DNA of 60,515 nucleotides from Deltaproteobacteria bacterium (GTDB lineage Bacteria > Desulfobacterota > Desulfomonilia > Desulfomonilales > Desulfomonilaceae), in the NCBI GenBank assembly GCA_026388665.1, contig JAPLJJ010000087.1, positions 1 to 60,515 on the forward strand, read 5' to 3'. The translations under genes were made by a program, and so were the position numbers. The notes under the pieces are model-generated. The model was not told where the DNA came from and did no database searches. It worked only from the letters and a program-made list of their open reading frames with translations. The stretch's first letter is position 1; each line of letters begins with the position of its first letter. This document shows positions 39,241 through 46,391 of this stretch, piece after piece.

Positions 39241-39741
39241 CTAGGTCGCTCCGATCAGTCGGGAATAACCTCTCCATGAGTTGTCCAGCAGAGGTTTCAC
39301 AACTATCAGACATAGGGACGTCATAATAGTTTTTATAAGAATGAATTCTATGATCGGCAGTTCAAACATAACTTGTCCTCCAAGCCATCGAGCCAGGAAA
39401 ACCAGACAGAAAGAAATAAAACTTGTAACAATTGCCACTAACCAACTCAATCCAAGTTGGTCCACATCAAAATTGACACTCACGAATGCCGAGAACATAT
39501 ATGCGACAAGGTATATAAAGGAAAACAGCCCCAGAGGCGCCCCAGACAATAAGTCTTCTATAATCCCTAAGAAAAAAGCTGAAAACAATCCGGAGACATA
39601 GTCGCCTTTAAGCCCAACCCACACAACCACCAATAATGTTAAGTCGGGTTTGAACTCCATGGGGAAAATCTTGCCGAGGACACAACACTGAATAATGATT
39701 GAAACCGATCCAAAAACGAGACAAAAGAATAGATCCTTCAA
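39241..39741 (-). CDS. mreD: rod shape-determining protein MreD
   Basis: 166 residues, five to six membrane helices, as expected. It starts at TTG with GAGG 5 nt upstream; the start overlaps the mreC stop by 3 bp, so the two are coupled. Family cues: PDLTLLVVVWVGLKGDYVSGLFSAFFLGIIEDLLSG, in parts. MreD is a membrane link in the elongasome. Weakly conserved family, but the context is decisive. Confidence 0.92.
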   Translation of the reverse strand: MKDLFFCLVFGSVSIIIQCCVLGKIFPMEFKPDLTLLVVVWVGLKGDYVSGLFSAFFLGIIEDLLSGAPLGLFSFIYLVAYMFSAFVSVNFDVDQLGLSWLVAIVTSFISFCLVFLARWLGGQVMFELPIIEFILIKTIMTSLCLIVVKPLLDNSWRGYSRLIGAT

Positions 39742-40583
39742 GGTTTCCTCTCTAAACCGGATTCCATCGAAAAGCCTCCCTGCGTACCCAAGACTACCAC
39801 GACTTCTTCAATCTCCGTAAGCCTCGCCGTAGGCGTGACTGTTGCCTCTAAAAACAAACCGTGTTCTGATAAGCGAACCGATTCGACTGTTCCCACAGCG
39901 AGCCCCCGCGGAAAAATGCCGTCCAGCCCGGAAGTTACAACGAGATCACCCTGTTTGATTTGTGCTTCTTTGCTCAAATATTGAAGCAGACACGAATAAG
40001 AGTAAGATCCACTAAGCAATCCCCTCTCGCGTGTGCGTTCCACTCTGCAGTCCACTGACACGCTAGGGTCCGTAATCATGATTACTTGGGCCATAACGGT
40101 TGAAGATCTGTTAATCTTTCCTACTATACCTTCCGGCACTGTTACCGGCATGTCCCGCAAAACCCCATCATCAGACCCTTTGTTGACAAGAACGGTCCTG
40201 AACAACCCAGATGCGTCTTCTCCAATGATTTGAGCTACCAGTGTCGGAAAATCCAGTTTACTTTTAAGATCCAAGATTTTCTTCAGCCGTCTGTTTTCAA
40301 GTTCCTTTTCTCTTAAGGACATTATTTCGGTCCTCAATAGCCGAACCTCTTCGGTTAGTACACGGTTTTCTTGACTTACTCCTACAAGCCAAACATATGA
40401 GTTGAATATACCGGCGGTTCTTTTCTGGACAAAAGTCACAAACTGATCGACGGGTTTGAAGACCGAGTAAATGAGGTTCACAAAAGTCCCACTTTGACCC
40501 TTGTCAAAGGATGAGAACAACATGATCAGCCCAAGGCTTGTCAGTATGACTGCTATAGTTATGTCTCTTATTGATCGGGGCAT
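39738..40583 (-). CDS. mreC: rod shape-determining protein MreC
   Basis: 281 residues. One N-terminal membrane helix (DITIAVILTSLGLIMLFSS), a coiled coil (VLTEEVRLLRTEIMSLREKELENRRLKKIL, in parts), then the periplasmic beta-barrel domains with GLFRTVLVNKGSDDGV and VTSGLDGIFPRGLAVG. It assembles in the periplasm and ties MreB to PBP2. No strong ribosome-binding site before the ATG. 166 bp separate it from mreB, so it may also have its own promoter. Confidence 0.94.
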   Translation of the reverse strand: MPRSIRDITIAVILTSLGLIMLFSSFDKGQSGTFVNLIYSVFKPVDQFVTFVQKRTAGIFNSYVWLVGVSQENRVLTEEVRLLRTEIMSLREKELENRRLKKILDLKSKLDFPTLVAQIIGEDASGLFRTVLVNKGSDDGVLRDMPVTVPEGIVGKINRSSTVMAQVIMITDPSVSVDCRVERTRERGLLSGSYSYSCLLQYLSKEAQIKQGDLVVTSGLDGIFPRGLAVGTVESVRLSEHGLFLEATVTPTARLTEIEEVVVVLGTQGGFSMESGLERKP

Positions 40584-40749
40584 CGTTAGGAACGGAGAAT
40601 TGATGATTGAACTTAAAACCAGCCGTCAATGTTGACGAATAGAGTCTGATAATCAAACAGATTACGGATTACCGTTAAGAAAATCTATGACTTGATTTTT
40701 CTAACCGAGACAACAATAAGTATCGAGCGTCACGGTCATATGATCCAGA

Positions 40750-41787
40750 TCAAGCCCTAATGAGAACATCCCTGTATAAATCGAAGTTCTCAAAAACTAT
40801 TCCTGAACCAAGAACCACAGTTGAAAGAGGATCGTCTGCGACAACTACGGGTAACCCTGTTTCCCTTCGTATAACCTCGTCAAGATTCTTCAGGAGCGAT
40901 CCTCCTCCGGTTAGAACAATACCTCTGTCAACAATATCGGATGCCAATTCGGGAGGTGTCTGCTCTAAGGCGGTCTTCACTGTTTCAAGAATCGCTCGGA
41001 CCGGTCCTGAAATGGCCTCTGTAACCTCGCTGGATCGCAAGGGAATAACCTTCGGGACCCCTGCTATGAGATCACGTCCCTTAACTTCAATTACCATTTC
41101 TTCATTCGTATGACAGGCGCTCCCAATAAGCATCTTGACCATTTCTCCGGTTCTTTCTCCAATCAGCAAACTGTACTTGTGTTTGACATATTTAATAATG
41201 TCGCTGTCTATTTTGTCTCCCGCGATTCGCAAAGACTTGGCGTAGACGATGTCCGACATGGAAATGACCGCTACTTCAGTTGTTCCGCCTCCGATATCCA
41301 CGATCATATTACTCGTAGGCTCCGTGATCGGAAGATTAGCGCCTATCGCAGCGGCAATCGGCTCCTCAATTAAGTACACATCGCGTGCCCCCGCGCTTTC
41401 GGCCGCCTCACGCACTGCTCGCATCTCCACCTGAGTCACTCCCGCCGGAACACATACCACTATTCTTGGTTTCACAAACATCCGACGCTTGTGAATACGA
41501 AAGATGAAGTGTTTCAGCATCGCCTCAGTGACTTCAAAATCCGCAATAACCCCGTCTTTCATAGGACGTATCACTTTTATGTTGTCAGGAGTACGTCCCA
41601 CCATTTTTTTGGCATCCGTTCCAACGGCTACGATCCGGGGTCCGCGCCTGAGATCCATCTTAACCGCCACGACAGATGGTTCGGATAAAATGATTCCTCT
41701 ACCACGCACGTACACAAGTGTATTTGCGGTCCCCAAGTCTATTGCCATGTCATTCGAGAAGAGGCTCGATAACCAGTTCGAGAACAT
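40750..41787 (-). CDS. mreB: rod shape-determining protein MreB
   Basis: 345 residues, an actin homologue. Phosphate and nucleotide-binding blocks: DLGTANTLVYVRGRGIILSEPSVVA, VCVPAGVTQVEMRAVREAAESAGA, MIVDIGGGTTEVAVIS, and GIVLTGGGSLLKNLDEVI. The N-terminal FSNWLSSLFSNDMAIDL may contribute a membrane-binding amphipathic stretch. It forms ATP-dependent filaments under the membrane that direct side-wall growth. First gene of the shape operon. Confidence 0.97.
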   Translation of the reverse strand: MFSNWLSSLFSNDMAIDLGTANTLVYVRGRGIILSEPSVVAVKMDLRRGPRIVAVGTDAKKMVGRTPDNIKVIRPMKDGVIADFEVTEAMLKHFIFRIHKRRMFVKPRIVVCVPAGVTQVEMRAVREAAESAGARDVYLIEEPIAAAIGANLPITEPTSNMIVDIGGGTTEVAVISMSDIVYAKSLRIAGDKIDSDIIKYVKHKYSLLIGERTGEMVKMLIGSACHTNEEMVIEVKGRDLIAGVPKVIPLRSSEVTEAISGPVRAILETVKTALEQTPPELASDIVDRGIVLTGGGSLLKNLDEVIRRETGLPVVVADDPLSTVVLGSGIVFENFDLYRDVLIRA

Positions 41788-41834
41788 TTTTGTTCCGAAA
41801 AACTAATTTTTTTCAAACCAAAATATTTTATTGG

Positions 41835-41863
41835 ACAATAACAGACACGTAGTCGGTGATCAA
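41835..41863 (-). promoter_or_regulatory. possible sigma-70 promoter of mreB
   Basis: On the minus strand TTGATC, 17 bp, TATTGT: four of six matches in each box, about 50 bp before the mreB start, in the gap divergent from the ppiD-like gene. Confidence 0.35.
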
Positions 41864-41954
41864 GCGTCCAAAATCGTGGGATTGAACAACTAGGTTTCAT
41901 CGCTTTACCTAAACACCGCAAAACATTGATATTAGATCCTATCCGGCGTCTCCA

Positions 41955-41983
41955 TTGACTTCAAGATTATATAACCTTATTAT
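41955..41983 (+). promoter_or_regulatory. probable sigma-70 promoter of the ppiD-like gene
   Basis: TTGACT, 17 bp, TATTAT: five of six matches in each box. The predicted transcript would start about 30 bases before the GTG start codon. Confidence 0.6.
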
Positions 41984-42021
41984 CCCATCTCGAAAATTGC
42001 CCCTTCGGAAAGGAGAAAACC

Positions 42022-43926
42022 GTGCTCGACCTAATGAGACGACACGCCAGCTCTTGGATAATCAAAGTGGCCCTAGGCGGAATTATAATCGTTTTCATTT
42101 TCTTTTTTGGATGGGGTGGACCAGGAAACAAGGATCGTGACTACGCGGCTAAAGTCAATGACCGAGTGATTGGCTATGATCACTTTTACAACACATATCA
42201 GACCGAGGTTGAAAAAATTCGATTAAGGTTTCGCGGAGCTATGCCTACCGATCTATTTGAAAGACTGAATCTGAAAAAAAACGTACTGGATCGTCTAGTA
42301 GATCAAGAGATCATGATTCAAGAAGCTTCAAAACTTGGATTGTTCGTCAACGAATCTGACATAAGGCATGAAATTCTCTATGACCCAAATTTTCAAAGAA
42401 ATGGGGTTTTTGACCCCGAGATATTTAGGATGTTTCTAAGCTCACTAAAACTAACCCCTGATACTTACGAAAAGGCTTTGAAGCAGGAATTATTGGCGGA
42501 TCAGGTCTCAAAACTGGTAACAGACTCAGTCAAAACGGACCCTGAAGAACTAAAGACTCTGTGGCACTTTCAAAATGACAAAATGACTCTGGCGATACTA
42601 ATGATAAAATCCGAGGAGCCAAAGGACAAATCTCTTGTTGATGAAAAGGATCTTGAAAGTTATTTCAAACGGAATGAATCTCGATATCAAATTCCGGCTT
42701 CGGCTAAGATAGAATACGTGTGGTTTTCATGGAAAGATCTGTTAAGAAACATCAGCGTGACCGACGAAGAAGCGCTTTCATACTACAAATCAAACCAGAA
42801 GGAATTTGTCGTTCCCGAGAAAGTTCAGATCGGCCAAATCCTTTTAAGAGTTCCTGAAAAATCTACGGATCAAGACAAAGAGGATATAAAGCAAAAAGCG
42901 GTTCAGTTAGAGGAAAAACTTCGAACCGGCAGTGACTTTCATCAATTAGCCAAAGCAAATTCTCAGGATGACGCCACGGCGTCGAAGGGAGGGGACCTCG
43001 GGTGGATTACCAGAGGCTCCATGAATCCGTTGATTGAGGACGCTGCATTCAAGCTAAAAAAAGGCGGGATTTCATCCCCGATCTTGACCGAGCAAGGTTA
43101 CCACTTGATCCTGACACAAGAAAAAGTTGACGAGACTCAGACTCCGTTTGACGAAGCTAAAGACCAAATAGTCCAGAATTTAAGGGATGAACAAGCCAAA
43201 AGGAAAATTGCCCAATTCGCGGACGATTTTTACGAAAAGGTTTATCGAACCGAGAACCTTCCGGATCCGGCTAAAAAGTTCGGACTTGAGCTTAGTTTGA
43301 TTGATTTAGTAACACAAGAAGGTGGAATCCCTGGTGTGGTCGATGATCCCAACATTTCAAAGGAAGTATTCGAATTGAAAACCGGTGAGGTTTCAAAGCT
43401 AGTTCGCAGTGGCGAGAATTACCTGGTAGTTCAACTCTTGGAAAAAAGGCCTGAAAGAATCCCATTCCTAGCGGAAGTCAGAGGCCTGGTTGAAAAAGAT
43501 TATGCTAAGGATCAAGCTCTAGCTACAGCCACGAAAACGGCTGATGGATTGATTGCTGCGATCACTAAGGATCAATCTGACGCGGAAAAGATTGCGAAAC
43601 GGAATAATTTAGAATGGGAAACACTGGATGCGGTGTCTAGAACCGCTGGGTTTGTTCCGCAGCTCGGTAAATCCAACCAGGTGTCAGAAATGCTGACATC
43701 CGTATCCCAAGCTTCCCCTGTTTACCAAACGCCTTTGATCACTCCCACTGGGGTTGCCATTGTGAGACTTGTCAAGACCGACCCTGCCAGCGACGAAGAG
43801 TATGCGAAAGGTGCTGCGGAATTCAGAAACTGGGTTTTAGAAGTCCGGCGAACGGAGTTTCTAAAGGGTTGGTTAAGAATGCTTCGGGATAAATCATCGG
43901 TTGAAATCAATCAAAAACTGTTGTAA
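42022..43926 (+). CDS. ppiD: SurA/PpiD-like periplasmic peptidyl-prolyl isomerase
   Basis: 634 residues, matching PpiD in size and order. GTG start with AAGGAG 6 nt upstream. A single membrane helix near the N-terminus (VALGGIIIVFIFFFGWGG) anchors it, the SurA-like N-domain follows (about 40-190, DRLVDQEIMIQEASKLGL), and one parvulin/PpiC domain lies around 270-375 (IGQILLRVP, ASKGGDLGWITRGSM, TEQGYHLILTQEK). Acts as a chaperone for proteins emerging from the Sec translocon into the periplasm. Divergent from mreB. The C-terminal third resembles the non-catalytic PpiD end. Confidence 0.9.
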   Translation: MLDLMRRHASSWIIKVALGGIIIVFIFFFGWGGPGNKDRDYAAKVNDRVIGYDHFYNTYQTEVEKIRLRFRGAMPTDLFERLNLKKNVLDRLVDQEIMIQEASKLGLFVNESDIRHEILYDPNFQRNGVFDPEIFRMFLSSLKLTPDTYEKALKQELLADQVSKLVTDSVKTDPEELKTLWHFQNDKMTLAILMIKSEEPKDKSLVDEKDLESYFKRNESRYQIPASAKIEYVWFSWKDLLRNISVTDEEALSYYKSNQKEFVVPEKVQIGQILLRVPEKSTDQDKEDIKQKAVQLEEKLRTGSDFHQLAKANSQDDATASKGGDLGWITRGSMNPLIEDAAFKLKKGGISSPILTEQGYHLILTQEKVDETQTPFDEAKDQIVQNLRDEQAKRKIAQFADDFYEKVYRTENLPDPAKKFGLELSLIDLVTQEGGIPGVVDDPNISKEVFELKTGEVSKLVRSGENYLVVQLLEKRPERIPFLAEVRGLVEKDYAKDQALATATKTADGLIAAITKDQSDAEKIAKRNNLEWETLDAVSRTAGFVPQLGKSNQVSEMLTSVSQASPVYQTPLITPTGVAIVRLVKTDPASDEEYAKGAAEFRNWVLEVRRTEFLKGWLRMLRDKSSVEINQKLL

Positions 43927-43987
43927 TATTCGTGACTGAGGATTTGTACAAGCGGCTACTAATATTTTCCGGATTTTCGCTATACGC

Positions 43988-44016
43988 TTGACATTAACAG
44001 GGCCCGCTGTTAATCT
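43988..44016 (+). promoter_or_regulatory. promoter of tRNA-Gly with an inverted repeat as spacer
   Basis: TTGACA (perfect -35), 17 bp, TAATCT. The tRNA begins 8 bases after the -10, so the mature 5' end is near the transcription start. The spacer and first bases of the -10 form TTAACAG-N6-CTGTTAA, a perfect 7-bp inverted repeat. Confidence 0.65.
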
Positions 44017-44024
44017 TTGGTTAG

Positions 44025-44100
44025 GCGGGCATAGCTCAGTTGGTAGAGTGCAAGCTTCCCAAGCTTGATGTCGCGGGTTCGAGCCCCGTTGCCCGCTCCA
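44025..44100 (+). tRNA. tRNA-Gly, anticodon CCC
   Basis: A complete 76-nt cloverleaf with encoded CCA. Acceptor stem GCGGGCA pairs with TGCCCGC; D arm GCTC...GAGT; anticodon stem CAAGC/GCTTG with loop TTCCCAA, giving anticodon CCC at 44058-44060; T arm with GGTTCGAGCC. Discriminator base T. It reads GGG glycine codons. It has its own promoter and terminator, so it is a single-gene transcript ahead of the rimP operon. Confidence 0.97.
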
Positions 44101-44117
44101 GTGAGTGGTTCCTTACC

Positions 44118-44147
44118 ACCCGGGTTTTTTACAATCCCGGGTTTTTT
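44118..44147 (+). terminator. Rho-independent terminator after tRNA-Gly
   Basis: ACCCGGG and CCCGGGT form a 7-bp stem with an 11-nt loop, followed by TTTTT. It begins 17 bases after the tRNA CCA. The rimP operon promoter must lie in the short stretch after this, or read-through occurs. Confidence 0.8.
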
Positions 44148-44188
44148 ATTATGAGTAACACGTCGTCAGACAGGCGCGTAAAAAGGAA

Positions 44189-44704
44189 ATGGTTAAAAAC
44201 CGTAAGTTTCTGTCCACTCTTTGGACTATGATAGAACCTGTGCTCGAACCAGATGGGATCGAGTTAGTAGAATTGGAATATTTTCTCTCAGGAGGCGCCT
44301 GGAATTTGAGGTTATATATTGACGCTCCCAATGGCGTGACGTTGGATGATTGCGCAATGGTGAGCAGGCAGATCGGCGCTTTACTCGACATGGAAGACCC
44401 AATTGATCATCATTACAATCTGGAAGTGTCTTCCCCCGGAATAAACCGAGTTTTGAGAAAACTTACTGATTTTGAGAGATTTTCCGGTCGCGTGGCTCGG
44501 ATTAAAACTACTCATAAGATTGGCGGGCGAAAAAATTTTGTGGGCATATTAAAAGGAACTCAGGATGCTACAGTCATAATGGAAGTGGACAATAATACAA
44601 TAGAGATAAGCGCGGAAAATATTGAGAAAGCTCATTTAGAAACTCCGCCGGAAGAAATTTTGCAGCAAGGCCTTCACAAGAAGGCGTTTAGCGTGGGAGG
44701 GTGA
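44189..44704 (+). CDS. rimP: ribosome maturation factor RimP
   Basis: 171 residues. N-terminal alpha/beta domain (LWTMIEPVLEPDGIELVELEYFLSGGAWNLRLYIDAPNGVTLDDC, in parts), with LEVSSPGINRVL as the family core and a C-terminal SH3-like domain. It helps assemble the 30S subunit. It opens the usual rimP-nusA-rnpM-infB-ylxP-rbfA gene row. AAAGGAA lies very close to the ATG. Its stop precedes nusA by two bases. Confidence 0.94.
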   Translation: MVKNRKFLSTLWTMIEPVLEPDGIELVELEYFLSGGAWNLRLYIDAPNGVTLDDCAMVSRQIGALLDMEDPIDHHYNLEVSSPGINRVLRKLTDFERFSGRVARIKTTHKIGGRKNFVGILKGTQDATVIMEVDNNTIEISAENIEKAHLETPPEEILQQGLHKKAFSVGG

Positions 44705-44706
44705 CC

Positions 44707-46032
44707 ATGGGAAGTTTGGACCGAATGATTGACCAGGTGGCCAAAGAAAAGGGAATTTCGAGGGACACCTTAGTAGAGGCCCTTGAGGCGGCGCTGGTTT
44801 CGGCAGCTAGGAAGAAGTTTGGTCCGAAGGTCGAGCTTGAAGCCCAATACAGCGACTCAAGTGGAGAAATAGAGGTTTTTAGATTCAGAGATGTAGTTGC
44901 CGAGGTTGATGATCCCAGCGTGGAAATTGACCTGGAAACAGCACGGAAAGAACTCGATCCGGACGCTGAAATAGGCGATCAGCTTGGAGAAAAAATTGAT
45001 GCCGATAGTTTCGGACGTATAGCCGCTCAAACAGCTAAACAGGTCATCATTCAAAAGGTGAAAGACGCTGAAAGAGAAAATATATACGCTGAATATAAGG
45101 ATAGAAAGGGTGACATAGTTACGGGAATCGTCCAAAGATTTGAAAAAAAGAACACTGTCGTTAATTTAGGTAGAGCCGAAGCTATCCTTCCGATTACTGA
45201 GCAAATTCCTAGGGAAACCTACCGTCAGACAGATAGAATAAGAGCTATGATCGTCGACGTTAAACGAACCCAGAAAGATCCTCAGATTATTCTTTCGAGA
45301 TCCGACCCGTCTTTTCTCGTAAAACTTTTTGAACAGGAAGTTCCAGAAATAGCCGAAGGCATAGTCAAAATAATGTGCGCCGCTCGTGAACCCGGTCAGC
45401 GTGCAAAGATAGGGGTCAGGTCCACAGATGCTGATGTTGATCCGGTAGGCGCCTGTGTTGGTATGAAAGGATCGAGAGTCCAGGCTGTTGTGCAGGAACT
45501 CCGTGGTGAAAAAATCGACATTATTCCGTGGAATGATGAACCTGCCAGATTTGTCTGTAACGCTCTCCAGCCAGCTCAAATATCCAAGGTCATTATAGAT
45601 CAGGTTTCCAGCACCATGGAGGTTATAGTCGATGATGACCAACTATCTCTGGCGATCGGTAAAAAGGGTCAGAATGTTAGACTCGCCGCAAGATTGACCG
45701 GTTGGAAAATAGACGTAAGAAGTGAATCCAAAGAAGAGAAAATTACAGGGGAATCATTTGAGAGGCTGCTGGCGGTAGAAGGAATGGATGAGGAAACCGC
45801 TACTATCCTTTTCGACAATGGATACCGGAATCCTGAGGACATAGCTCGAGCCTCGATCGCTGAACTAACAAGCTTCATGGGAATAACCAACGAAAAGGCT
45901 GTGATGCTGCAGGAAGGCGCACTGTATTACGTAGCCAACCCACCGGAAAAAGTGGTGGATTCCACTGTCGATAAAGATGATCCGGACGCCACGCAAGAAA
46001 ACGGAAAAAATACGTTGCAGGAAATAGCTTAG
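44707..46032 (+). CDS. nusA: transcription termination/antitermination protein NusA
   Basis: 441 residues; ATG with GGGAGG 6 nt upstream, preferred to a GTG two codons earlier that overlaps rimP. Domains in order: NusA N-terminal RNA-polymerase binding (about 1-130), S1 (about 135-200, IVTGIVQRFEKKNTVVNLG), KH1 and KH2 (CVGMKGSRVQAVVQELRGEKID and LAIGKKGQNVRLAARLTGWKID, in parts), and one C-terminal helix-hairpin-helix (LLAVEGMDEETATILFDNGY). It controls pausing, termination and antitermination. Confidence 0.96.
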   Translation: MGSLDRMIDQVAKEKGISRDTLVEALEAALVSAARKKFGPKVELEAQYSDSSGEIEVFRFRDVVAEVDDPSVEIDLETARKELDPDAEIGDQLGEKIDADSFGRIAAQTAKQVIIQKVKDAERENIYAEYKDRKGDIVTGIVQRFEKKNTVVNLGRAEAILPITEQIPRETYRQTDRIRAMIVDVKRTQKDPQIILSRSDPSFLVKLFEQEVPEIAEGIVKIMCAAREPGQRAKIGVRSTDADVDPVGACVGMKGSRVQAVVQELRGEKIDIIPWNDEPARFVCNALQPAQISKVIIDQVSSTMEVIVDDDQLSLAIGKKGQNVRLAARLTGWKIDVRSESKEEKITGESFERLLAVEGMDEETATILFDNGYRNPEDIARASIAELTSFMGITNEKAVMLQEGALYYVANPPEKVVDSTVDKDDPDATQENGKNTLQEIA

Positions 46033-46091
46033 GAAATGGTTTGGAAAGATCCCTTTGGCGCAATTATTTGAAGCAGACTTAATTACTTTAC

Positions 46092-46391
46092 ATGAATCGA
46101 GGACACATTCCAATTAGAACTTGCGCTGGTTGCCGTAGCAGGAGACCGGCCATGAAAATGATACGATTAAAGGTGTCGGAACGCGTGCTTGTAATGACGG
46201 ATTACAACACACATCTTAGTGGTAGAGGTTGTTACGTTTGTCCATCAGAAAGTTGTGTTCAAAAAGCCTTGAAAAAAAACCGGCTCGAAAAAGCCCTGAG
46301 GACTGAGATTCAGAGGATCCCGTCGGTGGAGAGCATATTAAAAATAGGCCTAGAGAAAAAGGGGTGTGCGGATGACCATCTTGACCGTTGA
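46092..46391 (+). CDS. rnpM: RNase P modulator RnpM (YlxR)
   Basis: 99 residues. Family marks: IRTCAGCRSRRP near the N-terminus, LSGRGCYVCPS in the middle and KKNRLEKALR after it. YlxR was recently described as a small RNA-binding modulator of RNase P in Bacillus; its role here is by homology. The four Cys (CAGC and CYVC) may bind metal. It overlaps the start of infB by 20 bp, so they are translationally linked. Confidence 0.88.
   Translation: MNRGHIPIRTCAGCRSRRPAMKMIRLKVSERVLVMTDYNTHLSGRGCYVCPSESCVQKALKKNRLEKALRTEIQRIPSVESILKIGLEKKGCADDHLDR

Noticed and set aside
44040-44231. A plus-strand frame starting inside the tRNA
   Set aside because: It overlaps the tRNA and its terminator and ends in rimP; no ribosome-binding site.
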